DNA of 64,000 nt from Saccharopolyspora phatthalungensis. Its GTDB lineage: Bacteria > Actinomycetota > Actinomycetes > Mycobacteriales > Pseudonocardiaceae. The stretch spans positions 4,881,501 through 4,945,500 of the forward strand of contig NZ_JACHIW010000001.1 of assembly GCF_014203395.1 (NCBI RefSeq), read 5' to 3'. Shown piece after piece: positions 56,637 through 64,000 of this stretch. The number at the start of each line of letters is the position of its first letter. The stretch's first letter is position 1. The position numbers were made by a program, and so were the translations under genes. The notes beneath the pieces were generated by a model that ran no database searches, was not told the origin of the DNA, and saw only the letters and a list, made by a program, of their open reading frames with translations.

Positions 56637-58967
56637 ATGAGTACCAAGATCGGAATCACCGCGAACGCCGGGCGTTTGCCGATCAGTAGGACGAGTTTTG
56701 TGGGTCGGCGGCGCGCCACGCTTGAGGTGAAGCGCGCGCTCTCCGACTCCCGGCTGGTCACCCTGACCGGCCCCGGCGGTGTGGGTAAGTCTCGGCTGGC
56801 CCTCCATGTCGCAGACAGCCTTCACCGGGCCTTCCCCGACGGTGTGTGGCTGGTTGAGCTCGCCGAACTCGGGGGCCCCGGGTTGGTCGAAGAAGCCGTG
56901 GCTGCCGCGCTGGACATACGCGACCAGTCGGGCCGCGACCCCGGGACGGTGCTGGCTGACTTTCTGGTCGACAAGCACATCCTGGTCGTCCTGGACAACT
57001 GTGAGCATGTGGTGGAACGGACCGCCAGGCTCGTAGCGCGGTTGCTCGCGGAAGTCCCGAACCTGTTCGTGCTGGCCACCAGTCGTGAACCGCTCGCTAT
57101 CAGCGGTGAGTATGTCTGGCCCGTTCCGCCGCTGGCCGTTCCGCCGGATGACGCTGGCCCGGAGCTACCGGCTGGGCCGTATGACGCGCTGGCGTTGTTT
57201 GAAGAACGAGCGGCTGCGATCCTTCCGGGGTTCACCCTGAACAAGGACAACGAGCAGGCAGTTGCGCGCTTGTGCCGACGGTTGGACGGTCTGCCGTTGG
57301 CGATCGAACTGGCCGTTGTGCGGATGCGGGCGCTGTCCGTGGACCAGATCCTTGACCGGTTGCAGGACCGGTTCGCGCTACTGGCGGCCGGCAGTCGCAC
57401 AGCCGAACAGCGCCACCAAACGCTGCGGGGGGCTGTCGAGTGGAGCTTCGACCTTTGCTTGGAGCCGGAACGGCTGCTGTGGGCGAGGTGCTCTGTGTTT
57501 GCCGGTGACTTCGACCTGGCTGCGGCGGAGAACGTATGTGCTGGCGCGGGCCTGTCTGCAAGCGACGTGTTGAATGCTGTTTTCGGGCTGGTTGACAAGT
57601 CCATCCTGACAAGAGAGGAGAATGCGCTCGGAGCGCGCTACCGGGTCCTGGAGACGATTCGCCAGTACGGGCAAGAGCGGCTGGACGAGGCTGGGGAAAC
57701 GCTGGCGCTGTGCCGCCGGCACCGCGACTACTACCTGCATCTGGCCGAACAGGCCGACGCGAACTCGTGCGGTCCGGGGCAGTACGAGTGGGCCGAGCGC
57801 CTGCGGGTCGAACGAGCCAATCTGCGGAAAGCACTCGACTACTGCTTCGTGGTGCCTGGAGAAGGGAGGGAAGGCCTGCGCTTGGCATCCGCCCTGTGGT
57901 TCTATTGGATCGCCTGCGGCTTCGTCCGCGAAGGTCACTACTGGCTCGATCGAGTGTTGAAGGCGGACCAAGAAGCAAGCCGAGAACGCGCAAGAGCCTT
58001 GTGGATCGACTCGTGGGCCAGCGTTCTTCAAGGTAGGACCAGCGACGCCAGGGCATTGGGCCGCGAGTGTTACGACCTCGCGCAGTTGCTGGGAGACCCG
58101 GGCGCATTGGCGCACGCCCTTCAACGGATCGGCGAAATCGAGCTGTTCAGCAACAATCTCCCGCGCGCTGTGCAGTTGCTGGACGAGGCGTTCACGCGCT
58201 TTAGCGACTGGGATTCCTGGACCGCGCCGGCGTTGTTCTTTTTCCCCCAACGGATCATCGCGGCCGGCATACTCGGGGACACCGAGGGTGCGCTTGCCCT
58301 GGACAAAGAGGGCGAAGCTGTCTGCGCCAGGCTGGGCGAGCGCTGGGCGCGGTCGTGGACGCGGTGGACGCTCGGGTTGGCACGGTGGCTCGCCGGTGAG
58401 CACCAGATCGCCCGCGCACTACTCCGGGAATCGCTCCAGCAAAAACTCGATCTCGGCGATCAATTGGGCGTCCCGTTCTGCGTCGAACTGCTGGCTTGGG
58501 TGGCAATCGCCGAGGACGACCCGAAGCGGGCGGCTGTGCTTTTCGGCGCTGCCGAAAAGCTGTGGAAGCCGATCGGCACACCGTTGTTTGGTTTCCAAGC
58601 TCTGCTGACCCAGCGTGAGCACAATCGGGCAGCCGCCCGGGCCGCGCTGGGCGACCAGGATTACGAGGCTCTTCTCCGAGCAGGTTCCGAGATGACTCCG
58701 GAAGCGCTCGCCGCTCAAGCGCTCGGCGTAAAACCCACGGGTTCGACAGGCGCCAGTCCCGCCTCCCAGCCGACGCTGACCAAGCGTGAACACGAGGTCG
58801 CGGCGCTGATGGCACGAGGACTGCAGAACAAGGAGATCGCGGTCAAGCTCTTGATATCGCAGCGAACCGTGGAGGCTCATGTCGAACATATCTTGACCAA
58901 GCTCGGTTTTACCTCACGAACTCAGATCGCCGCATGGATGGCAGGCGAGACTTCTGAACAGATTTGA
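56637..58967 (+). CDS. NB-ARC/TPR transcriptional regulator with LuxR HTH (paralogue of 38240)
   Basis: A 776-residue regulator with the same layout as the gene at 38240: TSFVGRRRATLEVKRALSDS, Walker A GPGGVGKS (residues 45-52), Walker B KHILVVLDNCEHVVERTARL, FVLATSREPLAISGEYVWPV, TPR-like helices, then a C-terminal LuxR HTH (TLTKREHEVAALMARGLQNK, EIAVKLLISQRTVEAHVEHI). The final 60 residues are nearly identical between the two proteins. ATG 56637 is preferred over ATG 56541, because the family sequence starts there and AGGCGGG precedes it. The upstream neighbour is the orphan XDH subunit; targets unknown. Confidence 0.9.
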   Translation: MSTKIGITANAGRLPISRTSFVGRRRATLEVKRALSDSRLVTLTGPGGVGKSRLALHVADSLHRAFPDGVWLVELAELGGPGLVEEAVAAALDIRDQSGRDPGTVLADFLVDKHILVVLDNCEHVVERTARLVARLLAEVPNLFVLATSREPLAISGEYVWPVPPLAVPPDDAGPELPAGPYDALALFEERAAAILPGFTLNKDNEQAVARLCRRLDGLPLAIELAVVRMRALSVDQILDRLQDRFALLAAGSRTAEQRHQTLRGAVEWSFDLCLEPERLLWARCSVFAGDFDLAAAENVCAGAGLSASDVLNAVFGLVDKSILTREENALGARYRVLETIRQYGQERLDEAGETLALCRRHRDYYLHLAEQADANSCGPGQYEWAERLRVERANLRKALDYCFVVPGEGREGLRLASALWFYWIACGFVREGHYWLDRVLKADQEASRERARALWIDSWASVLQGRTSDARALGRECYDLAQLLGDPGALAHALQRIGEIELFSNNLPRAVQLLDEAFTRFSDWDSWTAPALFFFPQRIIAAGILGDTEGALALDKEGEAVCARLGERWARSWTRWTLGLARWLAGEHQIARALLRESLQQKLDLGDQLGVPFCVELLAWVAIAEDDPKRAAVLFGAAEKLWKPIGTPLFGFQALLTQREHNRAAARAALGDQDYEALLRAGSEMTPEALAAQALGVKPTGSTGASPASQPTLTKREHEVAALMARGLQNKEIAVKLLISQRTVEAHVEHILTKLGFTSRTQIAAWMAGETSEQI

Positions 58968-59229
58968 TCCCACAAACCGACGATGCGACAACGAGGAGCC
59001 TCCGGGGGCGGCAAGGGGTTCAGTCCGGCCGCCGAAGGGGCCTGTGGCCCGGAGCTCTCGTCGCCAGGTCGAGCTGCCCCTGCCCGTGCTTACCGCTTGT
59101 TCGCTGTCGATAGTGTTGATCGAGATCTGGTCAGGTACGCGATGCTGTCCTCAGTACGCAAGCTGGCTGTGTGGGGCTAGAGCCGCCCCTACGGGCGTGA
59201 TGGGAAGCGCCCCCTGCGGCTTTGGGCAG

Positions 59230-61278
59230 TTACCGTTCGGGATGCGGGCTGTACATCTGGTGCAGGAGTTGCAGCGTCGTGAACGCGCGATCGATCCTCC
59301 GGGCGTTGCCGGGGAAGATCTTCTTCCAATGCTCGAAGAGCGGGTGGGCTGTTGTCCGGTGCAGATCGGGCGCGACGGTGAAGACGAGCTGCGCGAGTCC
59401 CCTGGCTTCGTCGCTCGTCGGGTTGTCCGCGCTGTCATCGCTGAGGTCGAGCAACGTGTGCAGGGACTTGTCGCGTGTTCGTTCGTCCTGGAACAGGCGC
59501 CGGAAGAGCTTGGCCACCGGTCGTGGGTCCGGATCTCCGAAGGCGTCGCTGGCGCGGAGCGACCGAAGATAGCTAGTGTCGTGGGCGAGTCCGAGGGCCG
59601 CCTGCGCGCAGTCGAGCCCGACGGCACGCAGATTCGCACGCTGCTCGTCGTCATCGAGATCGGCGGCGTCCGGGCGCGTCCACTGTTGCAGCGCGCGAAG
59701 CACGAGCGCACGGTTCGCAGGCTCGTCGAGCAGTGAAATGATCCCTTTGCCGACTGCGGAGTTCAGGTTGGCGTTTGTTCGTGCGATTTTCTCCAGTTCC
59801 TGCAGTGCCACCTCGGGCTGGCGCAGCCCATAATCGGTCGCGTAGACCAAGGCAGCCGTCCACTTGCGGTGGAAGTCGCGCGAGCTAGCACACCACTCGC
59901 GCAGCGTCGGCGCGACGACGTGTCTCGTCTGGGGATCCCCCGCAAGTCGTCCCAGCAGCTCAGCGGCCAATTCGTTGGCGTCCGGAGACTGTTTGCCCGC
60001 GAGCGCGTCGACGTGCGCCACCGGATTGCTGTGCGGCACGTTGACCAGGACGTCGTGGAGCGCCTTCGCGCAGTACCACTGAAAGCCGTTCTTGGCTTGC
60101 TTGGCCATCCAATCCACGACAACCGGGCGCAGGAGGTCGTACTCACTCCACGCTCGCCGGAACGCCTCTTGCGCCCAACCGGACCGCCGGAAGTGCACCG
60201 TTTCCTTGTGCAGTCCTCGCCCGTCAGTGTGCCGATGCGGGGTGATCGTGGCGCTCAAGCTGAACAGGATCCGCGTCTTGCTGAATTCGAAGATCTTCCG
60301 CGAAGCGACGCTCTTGCCTTGGTCCTGCTGATAGATCATGTTCTCGAGCTCTTCAGCGGAAGCGATGACGTCGTCGTAGTCCCGGTTTTCGAACACCGAG
60401 ATCGCCACGAGCATCGCGTACTCGATCGGGCTCCGGTCCAGCCGGAACCACGAGGTCACGGACTTGCGGAGGTCCTGGGAGGCTTCCTCCAACGCCTCGG
60501 CTTTGTTCCGCTTGCCCGTGTCGACTTCCCAAGCACGTATCGCGACGAACTCGGCGTCGTTCGGGGCCGAGTCACCGGGCAGCCGCTCCCGGAAGTCGGA
60601 GTCGAGGACTTCTTCGGCCCTGTCCGGGTTCAGTCCAAGCTGGGACCGCAGTACGGCTAGCGCAACATCGACGGGGTTCGGGCGGCCTAGACGCTCTGCG
60701 TACTTCCTCAGGTCAGAGCTGACGGCGTAGTCCACGATCACGACGACGAAGCAGTTGTGCTTGGTCGCCCAGGCCGTGGCTCGGTCGACGGAGGCCGGTG
60801 TGATCTCGTCCTGCCACTCGGTGTCCAGCCCTTCCCAGATGTACCCACATCCGGGTTCGAGGTCGGCTCCCGCGAGGCTGTCGAACGACCGGCGCTCGCT
60901 GAGCCGCGATATCGACCTGACCGCGCACTCGTCCAGCAGGCGGATGCTCGCCAGCGATCTCCCCGCCCCTTTGCCTAAAAGGAACAGCAGGCGATTGCGC
61001 CGCAAGGTCGCCAACGCTTCCCCAAACCCCGGGCGCTCGACGAAGTGCTCCCGGGCGCGCACGATCTCCTCGTCGGAGATTCGGCGGTCGTCGAGCTGAG
61101 GTTTCCTGGATTCCGCGTACCAGTTGTAGACGTTGTAGTTCCCGTTGAAGGTGCCGGATTGCACTCCTTTGTTGTGCTCGGCGGCGTTGCTCGTCGAAGC
61201 CGGCTGCTGGGCGGACTCACCGGAGGATGCGTCAGGCGCGTCGGCGCGCTGTTCGGGTCGCTCGGTCGTAGCGGTCAT
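59230..61278 (-). CDS. P-loop NTPase with N-terminal G/N/Q amyloid-like motif and helical-repeat C-terminus
   Basis: A 682-residue protein. Residues 1-37 are disordered; residues 38-49 are GVQSGTFNGNYN, shared with the preceding protein. Residues about 87-107 contain a P-loop variant (LLFLLGKGAGRSLASIRLLD; Arg in place of the usual Walker Lys) typical of actinobacterial signalling NTPases; NCFVVVIVDYAVSSDLRKYA is a possible Walker B strand. Residues 350-680 are helical, HEAT/TPR-like (WAQEAFRRAWSEYDLLRPVV; RALVLRALQQWTRP), fitting a sensor array. The architecture (motif, NTPase, helical repeats) is that of NLR-like proteins. It overlaps the cyclase-like gene by ATGA and ends the operon. Confidence 0.75.
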   Translation of the reverse strand: MTATTERPEQRADAPDASSGESAQQPASTSNAAEHNKGVQSGTFNGNYNVYNWYAESRKPQLDDRRISDEEIVRAREHFVERPGFGEALATLRRNRLLFLLGKGAGRSLASIRLLDECAVRSISRLSERRSFDSLAGADLEPGCGYIWEGLDTEWQDEITPASVDRATAWATKHNCFVVVIVDYAVSSDLRKYAERLGRPNPVDVALAVLRSQLGLNPDRAEEVLDSDFRERLPGDSAPNDAEFVAIRAWEVDTGKRNKAEALEEASQDLRKSVTSWFRLDRSPIEYAMLVAISVFENRDYDDVIASAEELENMIYQQDQGKSVASRKIFEFSKTRILFSLSATITPHRHTDGRGLHKETVHFRRSGWAQEAFRRAWSEYDLLRPVVVDWMAKQAKNGFQWYCAKALHDVLVNVPHSNPVAHVDALAGKQSPDANELAAELLGRLAGDPQTRHVVAPTLREWCASSRDFHRKWTAALVYATDYGLRQPEVALQELEKIARTNANLNSAVGKGIISLLDEPANRALVLRALQQWTRPDAADLDDDEQRANLRAVGLDCAQAALGLAHDTSYLRSLRASDAFGDPDPRPVAKLFRRLFQDERTRDKSLHTLLDLSDDSADNPTSDEARGLAQLVFTVAPDLHRTTAHPLFEHWKKIFPGNARRIDRAFTTLQLLHQMYSPHPER
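61132..61167 (-). repeat. G-V-Q-S-G-T-F-N-G-N-x-N motif, N-terminal copy in NTPase
   Basis: Encodes residues 38-49 (GVQSGTFNGNYN) of the NTPase at 59230. Eleven of the twelve positions equal or conservatively match the copy at 61296-61331; the pattern resembles RHIM/PP-type or BASS-type amyloid motifs. Confidence 0.8.
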
Positions 61279-62138
61279 CGTCGTTCTTCGCCCTGGTTGA
61301 GGTTTCCATTGAACGTGCCGGTCTGGACTCCGGTGTTCGTCCCGCCGACGTAGTTGCTCACGTTGAGGTTGGGAGTCGTGTAGAAGGTGTTGCCGTCTCC
61401 GGTGACCTGGTTTCCCCGAACTGGTCCGCCGTTGCTGATCGAACGCTCGCCGGGAGCGTTGCCCAGCGTCGCGGTGGATTCCTCCGGTGGCACCGGAGCC
61501 GGTTCGTCCTTGAGCGGGATGCTGCTGATCTGGGTCGGGTGGACTCCGGTGACGCGGACCCACGAATGCTCGTTGAACTCGTTGTTCGTGATCAGTAAGG
61601 GTGCGAACTCGTTGCGAGTGATCACGCGCGTGTAGTCTCCCTCGAACACCGTCTTGTAGGCGCTGTCGGAGAGGATGAGCGCAGTCGTAAAGGTGTCCGC
61701 GGTGATGTGCTTCCGGCAATGGTGGACGACCTGCTTGAACGCGGCCGCGCCGAGCAGTCGGCTGACGTCGATATTCGGGCGGTAGAAGCCGCGATCGGCC
61801 GGCAACGGGCCCAGATGCACGGCGACGCGGAGCCGGATCTCGGGCTTCGCGGATCTGTTGTGCGCGGCCAGGAGCTCGTCGAGCACGCTGACCATGTCGA
61901 CCAGCGTCGGCAGGAGCCTGCTCGGATACGCGCGCAGGAACCCGTCCCCGGTGAACTGGTCGTCCTGGGCGGTAGCGCTGCTGAGCCCGACAGCGCGTAG
62001 TGCTGCCTGGGTCAGGTCACCGACCAATTCGGGGATGCTGCTGAGGTGTTCGGGTCGGCTGCTTCCCGACCCGATCATGTCTACTGCGAGAAGCGCGCTG
62101 TGCTCGGGCATCAAGGCAGGCTCGGGCGTTCCGGACAA
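61275..62138 (-). CDS. Class III nucleotidyl cyclase-like protein with C-terminal G/N/Q repeat tail
   Basis: A 287-residue protein. The N-terminal 180 residues have the class III cyclase homology pattern: HSALLAVDMIGSGSSRPEHL (first metal Asp), AQDDQFTGDGFLRAYPSRLL with the GDG loop (second metal Asp), LRVAVHLGPLPADRGFYRPN and DVSRLLGAAAFKQV. Whether it makes cAMP, cGMP or another cyclic nucleotide cannot be decided. Residues 235-287 are a disordered G/N/T tail with repeated motifs: GNQVTGDGNTF and GVQTGTFNGNLN. TTG 62138 is the probable start (GGAG 7 bases upstream); ATG 62111 is an alternative. Lies between a Crp regulator and the NTPase. Confidence 0.75.
   Translation of the reverse strand: MSGTPEPALMPEHSALLAVDMIGSGSSRPEHLSSIPELVGDLTQAALRAVGLSSATAQDDQFTGDGFLRAYPSRLLPTLVDMVSVLDELLAAHNRSAKPEIRLRVAVHLGPLPADRGFYRPNIDVSRLLGAAAFKQVVHHCRKHITADTFTTALILSDSAYKTVFEGDYTRVITRNEFAPLLITNNEFNEHSWVRVTGVHPTQISSIPLKDEPAPVPPEESTATLGNAPGERSISNGGPVRGNQVTGDGNTFYTTPNLNVSNYVGGTNTGVQTGTFNGNLNQGEERR
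61296..61331 (-). repeat. G-V-Q-T-G-T-F-N-G-N-x-N motif, C-terminal copy in cyclase-like protein
   Basis: Encodes residues 270-281 (GVQTGTFNGNLN) of the cyclase-like protein, 164 bp from the copy at 61132-61167. It lies at the very C-terminus, the place where effector proteins of amyloid signalling pairs carry their motif. Confidence 0.8.
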
Positions 62139-62234
62139 GGTACGACTCCGTTCATCGCATTGGGCTGAACGAAGTTTGGCCGACGTGCGTGGCCGAATCT
62201 CCCTTGTTCCAGGGAATCAGCCGTGTTCACGCGA

Positions 62235-62975
62235 TCACTGTGAGTGACTGTGATCCTCCCTGGTGGCATGATCGAGCAGGTGCTGCGGCGACGGAAGCAC
62301 GTACTTCCGCCAGTGGGTGCGCACCAAGCCACGGGAAGTGAAGTCCTTCAGCACCGCGTCGACCGTGGTCTCGCCGGCGCCGATGCACTGAGAAAGGTCT
62401 TTGCGGCTCAATCCGCTGATGACCACGCCGTCGGCTGTCGTGATGCCGAGCGTTTCGGACCATGCGAGCAGCTGGCGCGCGACCCGGGTCGAAACGTCTT
62501 GGAAGACAAGGCTCAGCTGGCGGTGGTCCGCCTTGCGGAGGCGGTCCCGAAGAATGCCGTAAAGCGCGCCCAGAACCGCCGGATTCCGGTCCAGGTAGTG
62601 CCGGAACAGGCGACCAGGGACCCGAGTCGCCGCACCTCGCGTGTGCGCCACCAAGGTGGCGCTACGGGGTTCGGAGAACAACACGCCCTCCTCGCCCATC
62701 AACTCCCCCGGGCCGTAGATCCCCGCGACCAGTTCCCGGCCTTTCCCTGGCAGGAGGACCTTGACCAGCCCATGTTCGATGAGGAGCGCGTGGTCACTCG
62801 GTGCGCCGACGGCGATGAGCATCTCGTTGCGGTCGAAATGCAGCTGAGTGCCTAGCTCGCGAAGCTCGGCCCAGACCCGCTTTCCTGCCTTTTTGATGAA
62901 CGTGCCGCGGGCGAGCGCGTATCCGACGTTGTCGTCTCCGTTTCTGGAGGCGGGCGCTGCGGTGTGACCGTCCAA
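62235..62975 (-). CDS. Crp/Fnr-family transcriptional regulator
   Basis: A 246-residue regulator. Residues about 35-150 are a cyclic-nucleotide-binding-like barrel (LIAVGAPSDHALLIEHGLVK; GPGELMGEEGVLFSEPRSAT), followed by the dimer helix (YGILRDRLRKADHRQLSLVF) and a winged helix (SGLSRKDLSQCIGAGETTVD, AVLKDFTSRGLVRTHWRKYV). TTG 62975 is the start, with GGGAGG 6 bases upstream. It is the first gene of the minus-strand operon with the cyclase-like gene, so its ligand may be that enzyme's product; this link is inference. A perfect hairpin lies 63 bases upstream of the start. Confidence 0.92.
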   Translation of the reverse strand: MDGHTAAPASRNGDDNVGYALARGTFIKKAGKRVWAELRELGTQLHFDRNEMLIAVGAPSDHALLIEHGLVKVLLPGKGRELVAGIYGPGELMGEEGVLFSEPRSATLVAHTRGAATRVPGRLFRHYLDRNPAVLGALYGILRDRLRKADHRQLSLVFQDVSTRVARQLLAWSETLGITTADGVVISGLSRKDLSQCIGAGETTVDAVLKDFTSRGLVRTHWRKYVLPSPQHLLDHATREDHSHSQ

Positions 62976-63293
62976 TACGGACCTCCCAGAGATCAGGTTG
63001 TCTAGGTCACCGTGGCGGGAACGCCCAGGCCAGCATTGTCCCCGGCGGATGGCCGCCGGGGACCATCACCGTCGCGTTCAAGGGACATGAACCCCCCACA
63101 GCAACAGACCCTTACCCTCAAAGGGTCGCTGGCGCAACCGAAAAACCCTTGTTTCCCAATCTTGCTGCCTGAACGCACCTAGTTGCTGCGTGAGTGGGGT
63201 CCTGGTTTTACCGGGGTGTATAGCTGGCTCATACTACCGGCTTAATGGTCGTGTCGGTCTAGTCCGCGTGGGTAGCTGGGTGGGAGTTTTCGC
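62976..63293. promoter_or_regulatory. Divergent intergenic region with perfect 11-bp hairpin
   Basis: GTCCCCGGCGG (63038-63048), loop ATGG, CCGCCGGGGAC (63053-63063) is a perfect inverted repeat in the 318-base region between the divergent Crp gene and the WXG-like gene. It could be a Crp-type operator, an mRNA leader structure of the Crp gene, or a terminator for transcripts from the right. No T-run. The rest contains AT-richer patches (63110-63240) where promoters would be expected, but none was assigned. Confidence 0.45.
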
Positions 63294-64000
63294 GTGTCTG
63301 TGCTGGTGCCGGAGGAGGTACGGCGGCTTTTTCAGGTATTGACGGGTGAGGATATGACGGATGCGGATGAGGATGCGTTGTTCGCGGTGGCGGCGGCGTT
63401 GGAGTCGGGTGCGGCGATGGTGGAGGTGTTGGGCCCGGAGGTGGGGGATGTGGTGGGGCGGGTGCGGGGTGGGTTTTCGGGTAAGGCGGCGGATCGGTTC
63501 GCGCAGCGGCTGGGGGCGTTTGGTCCGGTGTTGGAGGCGGGTGGTGTGGGTTTGCGGGAGTTGGCGGGGTTTGTGCGGAATTTGGCGGTACAGGTGCAGT
63601 ATTTGAAGTTTGTGACGGTGGGTGGGTTGTTGTTGCTGGTGGCGGAGGTGGCGTGGGCGGTGGCGATGGCGGGGCCTACTGGTGGGGCGAGTATGGCGTG
63701 GTTGGCGGCACGGTTTGCGGTGATGCGGTTGTTGCTGACCCGGTGGTGGGGGCAGTTGTTCATACGGCTGGCGATGGCTCAGGTGGTGGGCATCGGGTTG
63801 CAGGTGGTGATGGATGCGGGGGCGCAGGGGTTGCAGTTCGCGTTGGGGACGCGCGAGAAGTGGGATGCGGCGATGTCGAAGATGGCGGTGGGGGTCGGCT
63901 CGTTCAGCGGGCTGCTGGCGGTGCCGCTCTCGGCGCTGGGCAATGTGGTCGGCAACGCGATCACCAAGGTGTTGGTGCGGGGTCTGGGCGACAAGATCGA
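63294..64000 (+). CDS. WXG100-like N-terminal part of a polymorphic toxin (cut by window end)
   Basis: The start is GTG 63294, with GGGAG at 63282-63286, and the frame is open to the end of the window (235 codons). The sequence VLVPEEVRRLFQVLTGEDM, RVRGGFSGKAADRFAQRLGA, FVRNLAVQVQYLKFVTVGGL is the WXG100-like outer domain that precedes long toxins in Pseudonocardiaceae. It contains a hydrophobic region (LLLLVAEVAWAVAMAG). Such proteins leave the cell through type VII secretion and carry a C-terminal toxin domain, which is out of view. Codon use is abnormal: nearly all Val, Ala and Leu codons end in G (GTG, GCG, TTG) up to about 63880, after which normal C-rich use returns. Confidence 0.85.
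   Translation, partial: MSVLVPEEVRRLFQVLTGEDMTDADEDALFAVAAALESGAAMVEVLGPEVGDVVGRVRGGFSGKAADRFAQRLGAFGPVLEAGGVGLRELAGFVRNLAVQVQYLKFVTVGGLLLLVAEVAWAVAMAGPTGGASMAWLAARFAVMRLLLTRWWGQLFIRLAMAQVVGIGLQVVMDAGAQGLQFALGTREKWDAAMSKMAVGVGSFSGLLAVPLSALGNVVGNAITKVLVRGLGDKI

Noticed and set aside
58983..59180. Plus-strand 65-codon frame after the second LuxR regulator
   Set aside because: Gly/Arg/Ala-rich start typical of chance high-GC frames, no ribosome site and no family.
59230..62975. Assignment of this operon to the known Pycsar type
   Set aside because: A cyclase-like domain is present, but the partner is a P-loop NTPase with helical repeats rather than a small TM or TIR effector with a cNMP-binding domain, and the shared motif is not a Pycsar feature.
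63332..63763. Minus-strand Asn/Thr/Pro-rich frame opposite the WXG100-like gene
   Set aside because: Antisense of a G-ending codon tract, which produces artificial Asn/Thr/Pro runs; the plus strand is a recognisable family.

Overview
High-GC actinomycete chromosome. An SsgA-family developmental protein, an actinobacterial-type contractile injection system, a group 1h hydrogenase operon and a WXG100-like giant toxin start all point to a filamentous actinobacterium, most likely Pseudonocardiaceae. The family-level placement is inference. No rRNA, tRNA, CRISPR array or intact insertion sequence was seen.

Region 1 (1-19970, all +) is most of an extracellular/cytosolic contractile injection system (eCIS). 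It follows the Afp/PVC gene order: tube, sheath, second tube, small DUF5908-like protein, LysM protein, hub, spike, PAAR tip, gp25 wedge, J wedge, tail protein I-like wedge, four related proteins where other loci carry the fibre, tape measure, AAA+ ATPase. Three downstream genes (18070-19970) are candidate fibre, lectin and cargo proteins. Most genes overlap by ATGA, so the locus reads as one operon. The locus continues off the left edge; no cap protein is visible.

Region 2 (19976-21994) is a scrapyard. It holds a decayed second cargo leader, an antisense cargo-like pseudogene, a frameshifted XRE regulator and a chimeric mini-copy stitched from pieces of the two genes that follow. Then come a polysaccharide pyruvyl transferase and a GT2 glycosyltransferase (21995-24000).

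Region 3 (24171-32233) has a membrane-anchored TPR-CHAT protease converging on a five-gene minus-strand operon of membrane and beta-rich proteins, then a DUF574 methyltransferase and a broken XRE gene.

Region 4 (32284-41745) has an amidohydrolase/MHS-transporter/V4R-like operon divergent from a GntR regulator, relics of a barstar and a phosphotransferase, an SsgA-like protein, a large NB-ARC/LuxR regulator, a muconolactone-isomerase-like protein and an XRE regulator without a standard start codon.

Region 5 (41729-51186, all -) is a high-affinity [NiFe]-hydrogenase operon: hypA, hypB, a small membrane protein, small and large subunits, a NifU/Rieske-like fusion, DUF5947, DUF6084, an unnamed protein, maturation protease, hypC and DUF6390. 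hypD, hypE and hypF are not in the window.

Region 6 (51411-58967) contains a truncated XRE regulator, an SAM methyltransferase, an alpha/beta hydrolase, an orphan molybdopterin subunit behind the last 27 codons of its lost FAD partner, and a second NB-ARC/LuxR regulator.

Region 7 (59230-62975, -) is the most interesting: a Crp/Fnr regulator, a class III cyclase-like protein and a P-loop NTPase. The last two share a short G/N/Q-rich motif, C-terminal in one and N-terminal in the other, which is the layout of NLR amyloid signalling pairs. The window ends in the start of a WXG100-like polymorphic toxin (63294-64000) with strongly skewed codon use.
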